Of a DNA stretch of 64,000 nucleotides, positions 1-8,689 are shown in pieces. Where the stretch lies: contig NZ_RCZE01000005.1 of the NCBI RefSeq assembly GCF_006438915.1, positions 248,001 to 312,000 of the forward strand. The letters are read 5' to 3'. Position numbers and translations under genes: made by a program. How positions within the stretch are numbered: the stretch's first letter is position 1; each line of letters opens with the position of its first letter. The DNA comes from Pseudomonas arsenicoxydans (lineage in GTDB: Bacteria; Pseudomonadota; Gammaproteobacteria; Pseudomonadales; Pseudomonadaceae). Below the pieces are notes generated by a model. It had not been told where the DNA came from, did no database searches, and saw only the letters and a program-made list of their open reading frames with translations.

Positions 1-229
1 CGGGGCGCACGGACACGATGACCACCTCACAGCGCTCCACCAGCGCCTGGTTGTCGCTCGTTACGGTCACCTCTGACCACTTGGCACTCGTCAGCGGGTT
101 GCTCGCACTGCGGTTCGAAAGCACCAAAGCCCCGGGCTGGACAAACGCCTTGTCGAGCATTGCCAGGGCAATCGAACGGCCAAGCCATCCCGATCCACCG
201 ATAATGCCTATCGTGGGTTCTTCGTTCAT
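1..229 (-). CDS. Pyrroline-5-carboxylate reductase-like NAD(P)-binding protein, cut off by window edge
   Basis: Only the first 76 codons are present; the gene runs off the left edge. The ATG is at 229. Residues 7-20 carry the beta-alpha-beta nucleotide-binding signature (GIIGGSGWLG), followed by a helix and a second strand (ALVLSNRS), and then VVIVSVRP, which fits the ProC/6-phosphogluconate dehydrogenase-like Rossmann fold. It lies 32 bp downstream of the tetR gene on the same strand and is probably co-transcribed with it. The substrate cannot be told from the N-terminus; ProC family is inferred from the fold signature. Confidence 0.6.
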   Translation of the reverse strand, partial: MNEEPTIGIIGGSGWLGRSIALAMLDKAFVQPGALVLSNRSASNPLTSAKWSEVTVTSDNQALVERCEVVIVSVRP

Positions 230-261
230 GTGAACCTGCCTTCGTCAGTCAGACGCTGCGA

Positions 262-921
262 TCAGTCCTGGGTCGACGATGAAACTTCATCCATCACATA
301 CCCATGGCGGGAGTAGAAGCGTTTCAACTCACGCTCCAGGGGTTCCTGGCCGGTGAAGATCTTCACGTACTCGGGAATCCGCCGCATTCGCTCCCCGATA
401 TCCTCTCGGGTGTTGGTGCTGATGTAGCCAATCTGTGTCAGGTAAATCGTGCGGGCCCGCACATCGGCCCCCTCATAGGTGTAGTCGAAGCGCATGAACA
501 TGCGGATCAAGGCTTCGCGGCGGGCAATGTCGGCCACGCGGATATGCTCGGACACTTCAGCGGACTGCAAGGCCCAACTGCGCATGGCAAATTCGAACTG
601 TGAATCGAACAGATCGGGGTTCAGCCAACAGTCGAAAACATTCAGCATCGCTTCGGCAATGCTCTCGGCATAACACTCGGTCTGGGCGACCAGATTACCG
701 GTGTTCTTCACCCGCCAACGCTCGATCAAAGCCGCGAGCAGCTCTTCGCGATCCTTGAAAAACCAGTAAAAGCTGGTTCTCGACAACCCCAGCTTTTTGG
801 CCAGCGGCATCACCCGCACCGTGTCTACGCCGCACTCGGTCAGGCTTTCATACGCTGCATCGAGCCACCCTTCCAGTGACCCTCTCCAGCCGGTTTCTAC
901 TGCTTTGGTTTGTTCGTTCAT
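262..921 (-). CDS. TetR family transcriptional regulator
   Basis: 219 residues. The N-terminal HTH (about residues 12-60) has the TetR pattern: a helix with YESLTECGVDTVRVMPLAKKLG followed by the recognition helix SRTSFYWFFKDREELLAAL. The C-terminal ligand domain is variable. It diverges from the flavoprotein/cupin pair at 1057-3490, and the intergenic region holds a large inverted repeat (960-1002) covering the divergent -35 box, so it is most simply the local repressor, with an unknown inducer related to the flavoprotein substrate. The start ATG at 921 is followed by a normal coding frame. Confidence 0.88.
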   Translation of the reverse strand: MNEQTKAVETGWRGSLEGWLDAAYESLTECGVDTVRVMPLAKKLGLSRTSFYWFFKDREELLAALIERWRVKNTGNLVAQTECYAESIAEAMLNVFDCWLNPDLFDSQFEFAMRSWALQSAEVSEHIRVADIARREALIRMFMRFDYTYEGADVRARTIYLTQIGYISTNTREDIGERMRRIPEYVKIFTGQEPLERELKRFYSRHGYVMDEVSSSTQD

Positions 922-959
922 GGCTCGATCCTAGCCGCTCACACAACACCGCGCAAGCA

Positions 960-1002
960 AAATGTACACCTGTGTCCATAGTGTTGACACAGGTGTACAT
1001 TT
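960..1002. promoter_or_regulatory. TetR operator: perfect 17-bp inverted repeat
   Basis: AAATGTACACCTGTGTC (960-976) is exactly mirrored by GACACAGGTGTACATTT (986-1002) with a 9-bp spacer. Each arm also contains an imperfect inner dyad (ACACCTGTGT), so the region could hold two operators. It sits between tetR and the flavoprotein gene and overlaps the rightward -35 box. Confidence 0.8.
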
Positions 1003-1013
1003 CACCCTAACGT
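984..1013 (+). promoter_or_regulatory. Candidate sigma-70 promoter of flavoprotein/cupin operon
   Basis: TTGACA (984-989) with an 18-bp spacer to TAACGT (1008-1013). The -35 lies inside the TetR inverted repeat, which is the expected geometry for repression. Confidence 0.5.
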
Positions 1014-1056
1014 AATTTCAACACAGGTCCTTGCCCGCTTTCGGAGAGTCTTGACG

Positions 1057-3093
1057 ATGCTGAATGATCCGCTCCTCCAGCCCTATCAGTTGAAGCACCT
1101 GACTTTACGAAATCGCATCATGACCACCGCCCACGAACCGGCTTATCCCGTGGATGGCATGCCCAAGGAGCTCTATCGCGCTTACCACGTGGAACGGGCG
1201 AAGGCCGGCGTGGCCTTGACCATGACCGCAGGTTCCGCTGCGGTTTCCCGGGACAGCCCGCCGGTGTTCAACAACATTCTGGCCTACAAGGACGAGGTGG
1301 TCGGCTGGATGCGCGACCTGAGCGACGCCTGCCACGAACATGGCGCGGCCGTCATGATCCAGTTGACGCACCTTGGCCGGCGCACGCGCTGGGACAAGGG
1401 CGACTGGCTGCCCGTGGTGTCACCTTCGTTCGAGCGTGAAGCCTCCCATCGCTCCTTCCCGAAGAAGATGGAAGACTGGGACGTGGAACGCATCATCAAG
1501 GACTATGCCGACGCTGCCGAACGGATGAAGTTTGCGGGCCTGGACGGTATCGAACTGCAAGCCTATGGGCATCTAATGGATCAGTTCTGGTCGCCACTGA
1601 CCAACGACCTCGATGCCCCCTATGGCGGTTCCATCGACAATCGACTGCGCTTTACCTTCGACATCCTCAGCGCCATTCGCCAGCGCGTCGGCCACGAGTT
1701 CATCGTCGGCGTGCGTTATACCGGCGACGAGTTAATGCCCGGCGGACTGACCGCGGCGGATGGCCTGGACATCTCCAGGCGCTTGAAAGACAGCGGCATG
1801 GTGGACTTTCTCAATGTTGTCCGCGGCCACATAGACACCGACGCGGGTTTGACCGACCTGATTCCGATCCAGGGCATGCGCAACTCACCGCACCTGGACT
1901 TCGCCGGCGAGATTCGCGCCGCCACCGACTTCCCCACCTTTCACGCGGCGAAGATTCCGGACGTGGCCACCGCCCGCCATGCCATCGCCTCGGGCAAGAT
2001 CGACATGGTGGGCATGACCCGCGCGCACATGACCGATCCGCATATAGTGCGCAAGATTATCGAAGGTCGCGAAGAAGATATTCGCCCCTGTGTCGGCGCC
2101 AATTATTGCCTGGACCGGATCTATCAGGGCGGTGCTGCCTACTGCATTCACAACCCGGCCACCGGCCGCGAAACCAGCATGCCCCATGACATTCCCAAGG
2201 CGGCGGGCAAACGCAAGATTGTGATTGTCGGGGCCGGCGTCGCCGGGCTGGAAGCGGCGCGAGTGGCGGCCGAGCGCGGCCATGAGGTGGTGGTGTTCGA
2301 AGCCGCCAATCAGGCCGGCGGCCAGGTTCGGCTCACCGCGCAATCGGAACGCCGGCGGGAAATGATCAGCATCGTCGAATGGCGCATGGCTCAGTGCCTG
2401 GCCCGCGGCGTCAGTTTTCGTTTCAATACCTGGGCCGAGGCCAGCACCGTCCACGATGAAAACCCGGACGTGGTGATCATCGCCACCGGTGGCCTACCCC
2501 ATACAGGGATTCTCTCGACAGGCAATGACCTGGTGGTCTCCACCTGGGACATTATTGCCGGGGATGTGAAACCCGGGCGCAATGTCCTGCTGTTCGACGA
2601 CGCCGGTGATCACGCTGCGCTGCAGGCTGCCGAGTTCATCGCCAGAAGTGGCGCAAAAGTCGAGATCATGACGCCAGACCGGACCTTCGCGCCGGAAGTC
2701 ATGGCGATGAATCTGGTGCCTTACATGCGCTCGCTGCAAGCATTGGATACCACCTTCACCGTCACCTTCCGGTTGCTCGCGGTCGAGCGCGAGGGGCAGG
2801 ATCTGCTGGCCACGATCGACAGCGATTACGGCAGTGCGCGCAAGGTCCGACGCGTCGATCAAGTGGTGGTCAACCACGGCACCCGACCGCTGGATGAACT
2901 GTATTTCGAATTGAAGTCCGCTTCCAGCAACGGCGGTGTGATCGAACATCAGGACCTGATCGTTGGCAACCCACAACAGGTGGTGACCAACCCGGCTGGC
3001 CAATTCCAGTTGTTTCGCATTGGCGATGCCGTGGCTGCGCGCAACACCCACGCCGCGATCTACGATGCCTTGCGACTGGTCAAGGACTTGTAA
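1057..3093 (+). CDS. NADH:flavin oxidoreductase / FAD-binding iron-sulfur protein, DgcA-like demethylase family
   Basis: 678 residues from the ATG at 1057, which has GGAGAG about 9 bp upstream; a TTG two codons earlier is too close to the RBS. Domain order: old-yellow-enzyme FMN TIM barrel (1-330, opening with LLQPYQLKHLTLRNR), a Cys cluster for [4Fe-4S] (CVGANYC near 345, next Cys 12 residues on), then a Rossmann FAD/NAD(P) module (VIVGAGVAGLEAARVAAERG near 390). The ending FRIGDAVAARNTHAAIYDAL matches the family that includes dimethylglycine demethylase subunit DgcA and N-methylproline demethylases. The likely role is oxidative demethylation or reduction of a small organic substrate. It is followed by a cupin 19 bp on and controlled by the divergent TetR. 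The exact substrate is unknown. Confidence 0.85.
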   Translation: MLNDPLLQPYQLKHLTLRNRIMTTAHEPAYPVDGMPKELYRAYHVERAKAGVALTMTAGSAAVSRDSPPVFNNILAYKDEVVGWMRDLSDACHEHGAAVMIQLTHLGRRTRWDKGDWLPVVSPSFEREASHRSFPKKMEDWDVERIIKDYADAAERMKFAGLDGIELQAYGHLMDQFWSPLTNDLDAPYGGSIDNRLRFTFDILSAIRQRVGHEFIVGVRYTGDELMPGGLTAADGLDISRRLKDSGMVDFLNVVRGHIDTDAGLTDLIPIQGMRNSPHLDFAGEIRAATDFPTFHAAKIPDVATARHAIASGKIDMVGMTRAHMTDPHIVRKIIEGREEDIRPCVGANYCLDRIYQGGAAYCIHNPATGRETSMPHDIPKAAGKRKIVIVGAGVAGLEAARVAAERGHEVVVFEAANQAGGQVRLTAQSERRREMISIVEWRMAQCLARGVSFRFNTWAEASTVHDENPDVVIIATGGLPHTGILSTGNDLVVSTWDIIAGDVKPGRNVLLFDDAGDHAALQAAEFIARSGAKVEIMTPDRTFAPEVMAMNLVPYMRSLQALDTTFTVTFRLLAVEREGQDLLATIDSDYGSARKVRRVDQVVVNHGTRPLDELYFELKSASSNGGVIEHQDLIVGNPQQVVTNPAGQFQLFRIGDAVAARNTHAAIYDALRLVKDL

Positions 3094-3112
3094 ACCAACC
3101 CAGGTGAACAAC

Positions 3113-3490
3113 ATGCCAAGCGATGAAACACCTTCATGGAAAATTGCCGGGAAAAACGGCATCCAGGGGTCGGTTGAAGGCTCTCTTTATCACTCGTCCT
3201 CGATGGATGACTGGTTGCCGACACAGGCTGAAGGCTTCTGGATCAAACCGCTGTTCGAGGACAGCGAACGCGGCGAAAAAACCATGCTGATGAAAGTCGA
3301 CCCTGGCGCCCAAGTTGCCAGTCATACCCATGAAGGCGAGCTGGAACAACTGTTCGTACTGGAAGGTTCCTTCTACGACCAGGACCGCACACTGAACGTC
3401 GGCGACTACTGTTGCCGCGCCCCGAACGCGGCACACAGTGCGGGCTCGGTGCAGGGGGCCGTCCTGATGGTGATCTATACGCGCCGATGA
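3113..3490 (+). CDS. Cupin domain protein (ChrR-type)
   Basis: 125 residues. The start is the ATG at 3113, just after the flavoprotein stop; upstream in-frame codons only overlap the flavoprotein. The cupin core is visible: ASHTHEGELEQLFVLEGSF (metal-binding His and Glu of motif 1) and NVGDYCCRAPNAAHSAGS (motif 2 His). It resembles the cupin of ChrR anti-sigma proteins but has no zinc-binding N-terminal domain, so it is a stand-alone small-molecule or metal cupin. It lies in an operon with the DgcA-like enzyme and may process or sense the same substrate. Confidence 0.78.
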   Translation: MPSDETPSWKIAGKNGIQGSVEGSLYHSSSMDDWLPTQAEGFWIKPLFEDSERGEKTMLMKVDPGAQVASHTHEGELEQLFVLEGSFYDQDRTLNVGDYCCRAPNAAHSAGSVQGAVLMVIYTRR

Positions 3491-3514
3491 CGGTTTCACG
3501 AGGGGCCGTTTTTT
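3488..3514 (+). terminator. Weak rho-independent terminator after the cupin gene
   Basis: ACGGTTTC and GGGGCCGT can pair (three G-U pairs) around an ACGA loop, followed by six T. Fits the end of the 1057-3490 operon. Confidence 0.4.
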
Positions 3515-3580
3515 CCAAACGCCTAATCCCTTTTCAGCGTGTAAAGTAGCCGCCATAAAAATCATATTCAGGAACCGACT

Positions 3581-4732
3581 ATGAGCGTGGCCAAATCTTC
3601 CTTTGACATCAGCGCAAACTTCGACAGCGGCAACATTGAAGTGCTGGACATCAGCAATCCGCTTCAAGCGCTGCTGGCCATCAAGCCCGACACTCGCAGC
3701 CCGCATTTTCAATGGTTCCACTTCAAGGCCAGCGGCCTGCACGTCGGTCAGGAGCATTGGTTTCGCCTGAACAACGCCAGCAAGTCTTCGTACAACAAAG
3801 CCTGGGACGGTTATCAGGCCGTTGCGTCGTATGACCACGTCAACTGGTTCCGCGTGCCGACTATCTTCGAAGGCGACTGCCTGCGCTTCAGCCTGGAAGC
3901 CACAGCCACCCACGCCTGGTTCGCCTATTTCGAACCTTACAGCCGTGGCCGCCACGACTGGCTGATCGAACAGGCACTGACCAAGGCCGGCACCGAGCTG
4001 CTGGCCACCGGCAAGAGCGTTGAAGGGCGCGATATTCAGTTGCTGCGCAAAGGTAGCGGTGCCGAAGGTCGGCGCAAGGTCTGGATGATCGCCCAGCAAC
4101 ACCCTGGCGAACACATGGCCGAATGGTTCATGGAAGGTGTGATCGAACGCCTGGAAAAGCACGACGACCCGGTGTTGAACAAACTGCTGGCCAGCGCCGA
4201 CCTGTACTTAATCCCGAACATGAACCCGGACGGCGCCTTTCACGGTCACCTGCGCACCAATGCCATGGGCCAGGACCTGAACCGTGCCTGGCAAAGCGCC
4301 AGCCAGGAGATCAGCCCGGAAGTGCTGTTCGCGCAACAGCAGATGGAAAAATACGGCGTCGACCTGTTCCTCGACGTCCATGGCGATGAAGAAATCCCTT
4401 ATGTGTTCACCGCCGGCTGCGAAGGCAACCCGGGCTTTACGCCGCGCATCGAAAAACTCGAAGAGCATTTCCGCAGCCATCTGAAACACCTGACCAAGGA
4501 TTTCCAGACCAAGCACGGCTATACACGCGACGAGCCGGGAAAAGCCAACATGACCCTGGCCTGCAACAGCGTCGGTCAGAAATTCGACTGCCTGTCGTTG
4601 ACCCTGGAGATGCCGTTCAAGGACAACGACGATGCGCCGAATGCGCTGACAGGCTGGTCCGGCAAGCGCTCCAAGCAATTGGGTAAAGACGTGCTGACCA
4701 CCGTCGCCGATATGATCGACACCCTGCGCTGA
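3581..4732 (+). CDS. M14 family zinc carboxypeptidase, cytosolic (CCP-like)
   Basis: 383 residues with AGGA 11 bp before the ATG. Residues 1-125 form a beta-rich N-terminal domain typical of cytosolic carboxypeptidases. The catalytic domain has the zinc motif HPGEHMAEW (His and Glu ligands, near 172), NMNPDGAFHGHLRTNAMGQDLNR (Asn/Arg substrate residues), the third ligand in LDVHGDEE (near 265), and a late TLEMPF Glu that matches the general base. No signal peptide, so it acts in the cytoplasm. Bacterial CCP-like enzymes are thought to trim C-terminal or side-chain glutamates, but the substrate here is unknown. Single-gene unit, convergent with the b561/catalase operon. Confidence 0.85.
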   Translation: MSVAKSSFDISANFDSGNIEVLDISNPLQALLAIKPDTRSPHFQWFHFKASGLHVGQEHWFRLNNASKSSYNKAWDGYQAVASYDHVNWFRVPTIFEGDCLRFSLEATATHAWFAYFEPYSRGRHDWLIEQALTKAGTELLATGKSVEGRDIQLLRKGSGAEGRRKVWMIAQQHPGEHMAEWFMEGVIERLEKHDDPVLNKLLASADLYLIPNMNPDGAFHGHLRTNAMGQDLNRAWQSASQEISPEVLFAQQQMEKYGVDLFLDVHGDEEIPYVFTAGCEGNPGFTPRIEKLEEHFRSHLKHLTKDFQTKHGYTRDEPGKANMTLACNSVGQKFDCLSLTLEMPFKDNDDAPNALTGWSGKRSKQLGKDVLTTVADMIDTLR

Positions 4733-4745
4733 TTACCTCGCTCAT

Positions 4746-4778
4746 GTAGCCGCTGGCGCAGTCTGCGCCAGCCGCTAC
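4746..4778. repeat. Hairpin / REP-like inverted repeat between convergent genes
   Basis: Arms of 15 bp (GTAGCCGCTGGCGCA and its mirror) with one mismatch and a 3-bp loop. It separates two convergent genes and could act as a bidirectional transcript end, although there is no T tract. Confidence 0.6.
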
Positions 4779-4784
4779 AACGGA

Positions 4785-5330
4785 TCAGCCGCGATCCTTG
4801 CCCCGCAACATGCTGTCCAGCACATCATCGCGCCGCACCCAACCGTGAAACAACGCCGCCGCCAAATGCAGCAGCACGGTCAAAAACAGCAGATACGCCA
4901 GATACCCATGGGCCTTGCGCAAATACGCAAACACCTGGGCGTTGGCCGGCAGGATCGACGGCAACTGGAACGAGTTGCTGAGCATCACCGGATCACCCGC
5001 CGCCGAAATCATCGCCCAACCGAGCAACGGCAAGACGAACATCAAGGCATACAGCAAGACGTGCGAGGCTTTGGCCGCCAGCGCCTGCCAGCTCGGCAAA
5101 TCTGCCGGCAACGGCGGTTGTTGCGTGGAAAAGCGCACGAACAAACGCACGATCACCAGCAGCAGAATCGCAATGCCCAACGGCTTGTGCAGATGGATCA
5201 ACCACTCATGACGCTCGGACACCGAGGCGACCATACCCGCGCCGATAAACAGCATCGCAATGATCATCAGCGCCATCAGCCAATGCAGCAGCCGCGCCAA
5301 TGGCGCGAAATGGTTAGGTTGGGCGCTCAT
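4785..5330 (-). CDS. Cytochrome b561 family membrane protein
   Basis: 181 residues with four predicted membrane helices. The first pair of haem His is in LARLLHWLMALMI and LIHLHKPLGI, and later His residues are in KASHVLLYAL and KAHGYLAYLLFLTVLLHL. Such di-haem proteins pass electrons between the quinone pool and periplasmic partners. Its start codon overlaps the end of the catalase-related gene by 4 bp (ATGA), so the two are translationally coupled; the pair probably forms a membrane peroxidase system fed by quinol. It belongs to the ECF-type promoter unit at 6465-6489. Confidence 0.9.
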   Translation of the reverse strand: MSAQPNHFAPLARLLHWLMALMIIAMLFIGAGMVASVSERHEWLIHLHKPLGIAILLLVIVRLFVRFSTQQPPLPADLPSWQALAAKASHVLLYALMFVLPLLGWAMISAAGDPVMLSNSFQLPSILPANAQVFAYLRKAHGYLAYLLFLTVLLHLAAALFHGWVRRDDVLDSMLRGKDRG

Positions 5331-6421
5331 TGTTGAGCCTCCTGTTTAGCGGCGGGCAACTGACTGACTTCACTGGTGCGGCGCAAATAGGAACTGGCGT
5401 AACCGGCTGAACGCGCCGCGAGCAACGGGTCGTCGGAACCTTCGATACCGCTGGGCAGCACGAGCGGATCGTAGTTGATGTCGCGGCATTCGCCATTGAG
5501 TTGTGGCTGTGTGCGATCAAGCACCAAGGTGCCGGCATTCAGCACTTTGCGACCGTCGGGCCAGGCTTTGCTGGCGTCGTTGACCGGATCCCCCGGGTTC
5601 GCCAGCGTGATCATCAATTGCCAACGCAACGGTCCGGCCGACAAGCGCTGAACCAGGTCTTTCTCAAGAAAATCACTGCCTTCAGGCGCTGTGGCGCCCG
5701 CCGCATCCTGTGCCACCGGCACCATGTTCCAACGCACCGCCTGGCGTTGACCGGCCGCATTCACCAGGTAGAACGCGTTGACGCTGTTGTACGTCTCCGT
5801 CGCATAACTGGCCGAAGGCTTGGCGGTTTTGATCCAGGCCAGAAACGGCGCCGATTCCGGATGTGAACCAAAGAATGCCGGCACCGCCGCCGGATCAGGT
5901 TTCCCCGTGGCCGGAAGCGGCGACTGGGCTTGCTGCAACTGATAGAACGCTTCAGGCGTGCCCACCGGGAACACCGGCATGCTGTTCATCCCGGTGCGCC
6001 ACTGCTGGCCGTTGGCCTGGGTGAAACGCAACGCCAGGCTGCGAATCGGTACGGCGCTGTCAGGCGCGTATGGATTGCCGGCAGGCAACGCGAACCGCCC
6101 GACCACCGGGGTCTGGGCTTCGCTGAACACTTGGGCAGTGGAATAATTGCGCGCTTCGCTGCTGCTTTCGAAATGCCCGATCACACACACGCCTTTGGCG
6201 TGATTGCGCCGGAAACCCGGGTGTACGCCGTTGTTGGTTTCCAGCACGTTGATCAGTTTTTTCGGCGTTAGTCGTTGTGGGTCAAAGGTGCCGTTGACGT
6301 AGGCAAAGGCCCCAGCCAGCGCGGCGACCACCACGGCAATGCCGGCCAGGCGTAACGTCAGGCTTGCGCCACTCAGCGGTGGCCGGGTGGGCCCGGTTGG
6401 CGGTGTTGAGCGATCAACCAT
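5327..6421 (-). CDS. Catalase-related haem peroxidase (SrpA-type)
   Basis: 364 residues from the ATG at 6421, which has CTGGAG 8 bp upstream; an ATG six codons earlier has no RBS. A membrane anchor or uncleaved signal occupies about residues 18-42. The catalase core is short, as in the SrpA / catalase-related peroxidase family: VHPGFRRNHAKGVCVIGHF carries the distal His, then RFALPAGNPYAPDS and SLALRFT. These proteins lack the full-length clade domains and act as peroxidases. Coupling to cytochrome b561 suggests that electrons come from the membrane and that the enzyme faces the periplasm. Confidence 0.88.
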   Translation of the reverse strand: MVDRSTPPTGPTRPPLSGASLTLRLAGIAVVVAALAGAFAYVNGTFDPQRLTPKKLINVLETNNGVHPGFRRNHAKGVCVIGHFESSSEARNYSTAQVFSEAQTPVVGRFALPAGNPYAPDSAVPIRSLALRFTQANGQQWRTGMNSMPVFPVGTPEAFYQLQQAQSPLPATGKPDPAAVPAFFGSHPESAPFLAWIKTAKPSASYATETYNSVNAFYLVNAAGQRQAVRWNMVPVAQDAAGATAPEGSDFLEKDLVQRLSAGPLRWQLMITLANPGDPVNDASKAWPDGRKVLNAGTLVLDRTQPQLNGECRDINYDPLVLPSGIEGSDDPLLAARSAGYASSYLRRTSEVSQLPAAKQEAQQ

Positions 6422-6464
6422 GAAAGACTCCAGGGCCATCGGCCACAGGGGGAAGGAGCTATGA

Positions 6465-6489
6465 GACGAACGTCACGTAGGATTATTCC
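6465..6489 (-). promoter_or_regulatory. ECF sigma promoter of catalase/cytochrome b561 operon
   Basis: On the minus strand GGAATAA (6489-6483), a 14-bp spacer and CGTCT (6468-6464). Box sequences and spacing are identical to the site upstream of the ECF sigma gene at 10484. The start of transcription would fall about 35 bp before the catalase ATG. Confidence 0.7.
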
Positions 6490-6543
6490 CCCTCAACTGT
6501 AGTTTCTTTCAAAGCGCCGCGAGCGACGAATAATCAAACCCCC

Positions 6544-7308
6544 TCACACGGGGTTAAAACACGCCTCACGTTTATCGAGAAAAGCTTGCATGCCTTCTTT
6601 TTGCCCGGGGGTTGCAAACAAACCGTGGAATGCCCTTCTCTCGTACAGCAGACCTTCGCGTAATCCGTGCTCCAGCGCGCGATCAACCGCTTCGCGCGCG
6701 GCCATGGTGGCGGTTTTGGCGAAACCGGCGATGGTCTGCGCCGCCGCCAGGGAGTCTTCCAGCAGGTCGGCGGCGGCAATCACTCTCGACACCAGCCCTG
6801 CCCGTTCGGCTTCCTGGGCAGACATCGAGCGACCGGTCAGGATCATGTCCATGGCTTTCGATTTTCCGATCAAGTGCGTGAGACGCTGGGTGGCGCCCAT
6901 GCCGGGCATCACGCCCAGTTTGATTTCCGGTTGAGCAAATTGCGCCGTATCGGCAGCAAAGATCAAGTCGCACATCATCGCCAATTCGCAGCCGCCACCA
7001 AACGCATAACCGGCGACAGCAGCCAGCGTGGGGGTACGTAACGAGGCAAAGGCTTCCCACCCGGCAAAATAATCCTCATGGACCATGTCCAGATGGGACT
7101 TTTGGCTCATTTCCTTGATATCGGCACCGGCCGCGAAAAACTCATCGGTACCGGTCAGGACGAAACACCCCACCCCTGGATCCCGATCCAACCGTTGCAG
7201 GGTGTCCAGCAATTCGCGCATGACCTCATTGCTCAGGGCGTTCCGGGCTTGCGGGCGGTTGAGACGAATCAATACGACTCGATCATGACGTTCGATCAAT
7301 GTGTGCAT
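6544..7308 (-). CDS. Enoyl-CoA hydratase/isomerase (crotonase) family protein
   Basis: 254 residues from the ATG at 7308, preceded by AGAGGTCACC; the upstream in-frame extension is not preceded by an RBS and overlaps the neighbour. Crotonase signatures: LNRPQARNALSNEVM, the oxyanion-hole loop FAAGADIKEMS, and AVAGYAFGGGCELAMMCDLIFAAD with the second oxyanion Gly and catalytic Glu; a second Glu region follows in FAQPEIKLGVMPGMGATQRL. That residue set fits a true hydratase. It sits 55 bp downstream of the membrane oxidoreductase on the same strand, so it is probably the third gene of the TmpL-like operon rather than a beta-oxidation gene. Confidence 0.88.
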   Translation of the reverse strand: MHTLIERHDRVVLIRLNRPQARNALSNEVMRELLDTLQRLDRDPGVGCFVLTGTDEFFAAGADIKEMSQKSHLDMVHEDYFAGWEAFASLRTPTLAAVAGYAFGGGCELAMMCDLIFAADTAQFAQPEIKLGVMPGMGATQRLTHLIGKSKAMDMILTGRSMSAQEAERAGLVSRVIAAADLLEDSLAAAQTIAGFAKTATMAAREAVDRALEHGLREGLLYERRAFHGLFATPGQKEGMQAFLDKREACFNPV

Positions 7309-7363
7309 GGTGACCTCTTTGAATAATCGTTGAAGGGTTGAATGGCCAGCGCTCACGCTCAGC

Positions 7364-8689
7364 TCAGGAATCCCAGATCGCGCCGTAGGCTGGAATGCCG
7401 CGACTTTCCATTTCCTCGACCACACGCCGAGTCAGTGTCTGGTTGGAAATGCAGATCACCGCCTCTGCACCGGTCGCTTGAACCGCGTCATAGGCCAGTT
7501 GCACCAGATCGGGTTTGCCGAGCACATCGGTGTCCCAGATCAAGGCATCGGGCTCGGCCTTGAGAATCTCCTCCACTAGCTCGTCACCGTAGGTTTTTCG
7601 TGGGTTGCGGGTCGACCAGATCAGATGGATCGGCACCTGTTTGGCCAGCAGATGAGGCAGCACCGGGCCGATACCGCTACCGGTTGCGACATACACCACC
7701 GACTTGAACAGGGTTTCAATGTGCGCCACGCCTGCGGTGGTAATGCCTTTGACCCAGACGTGAGTCGGCATTTGCTCGATGAATTCGCCGGTCCAGTCCC
7801 CGGCCCGGGAAATGATCAGTCGAAAACCGGCCTGCCCCGGCGTGGGAATGTTGGCAAACGAATGCCACTCCAACAGCGGATTGAGACTGATGGCGTTGGA
7901 CGAACCGGCAAACGGCGTGACATGCCCGAACCGGGCAACGACGGCGTGGGATGAAGTCCTGAGTAATTGCACCGGCACTTTGCGCAATCGCAACCAAGGC
8001 AACGCAATGCTGAACGTCAGCACCATCAGCATCCAGAAGGGCACCGAGGTGGCCAGCACCTCTTGCAGCGGCACTTGCGGGTTTTGATCACGGGCAAACA
8101 GAAGGGTCGAGCCCCAAAACATGACGAGTGCGGCCCAGCCACCGAAGCGGTGAGTTCGCTCGAACCCATTGTGGAAACGGGAACGAATCCAGGGATGCGC
8201 CATGGTCGCCACCAGCAGCAACACCCCCAGCAGCCCTGCATTGACCCAAAGCAGCGCTGTCGAAACGCCGCCTCTGCCGTCAATCCAATGCCATCCCATT
8301 GAGCCCAGCAATGCCACGAACCAACCAATGGCGGCCAAGGCTCCGCCACTGTGCAGGCCACCCAAGTGATAGACCCTGGCCAATGAGCGACGAATCATCA
8401 GCGGCCAATGGGTGGGGGCCCGGGTGGCCAGCCAGAACAGCAGATTGATGACGTATTGCTGGCGGATCAAAATCGCCATCGACAGATTCGCCAAGACCAG
8501 CCCCGCCAGCGTTTGCAGGGCCACACCGGAGGACGTCCACCATTGCCCGGCGTTCAACCCGTGCGCCAGCGCGGCTCCATTAAGTGCCAGGACCAGTGCC
8601 AGAAGACGGTTGTAATGAGAAAACACCGGCAGCGTTCCAAGGCGTCGCCACAGCGCACGCTTGGCGGGTAAACCGCTGGCGGTGCTCAT
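7364..8689 (-). CDS. Integral membrane NAD(P)/FAD-type oxidoreductase, TmpA/TmpL C-terminal-half-like
   Basis: 441 residues. The N-terminal 225 residues hold about six hydrophobic helices, several with His residues (AALAHGLNAGQWW, ATRAPTHWPL, RVYHLGGLHSGG), like ferric-reductase-type membrane domains. The soluble C-terminal half has a reductase-like fold: ATGSGIGPVLPHLL is the nicotinamide-nucleotide loop, and it ends RGIPAYGAIWDS. This layout and ending recall the fungal TmpA/TmpL proteins. It overlaps the adenylation gene by 4 bp (ATGA). The function is inferred only from these features: a membrane redox protein working with an acyl- or amino-acid-activating partner. Confidence 0.7.
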   Translation of the reverse strand: MSTASGLPAKRALWRRLGTLPVFSHYNRLLALVLALNGAALAHGLNAGQWWTSSGVALQTLAGLVLANLSMAILIRQQYVINLLFWLATRAPTHWPLMIRRSLARVYHLGGLHSGGALAAIGWFVALLGSMGWHWIDGRGGVSTALLWVNAGLLGVLLLVATMAHPWIRSRFHNGFERTHRFGGWAALVMFWGSTLLFARDQNPQVPLQEVLATSVPFWMLMVLTFSIALPWLRLRKVPVQLLRTSSHAVVARFGHVTPFAGSSNAISLNPLLEWHSFANIPTPGQAGFRLIISRAGDWTGEFIEQMPTHVWVKGITTAGVAHIETLFKSVVYVATGSGIGPVLPHLLAKQVPIHLIWSTRNPRKTYGDELVEEILKAEPDALIWDTDVLGKPDLVQLAYDAVQATGAEAVICISNQTLTRRVVEEMESRGIPAYGAIWDS

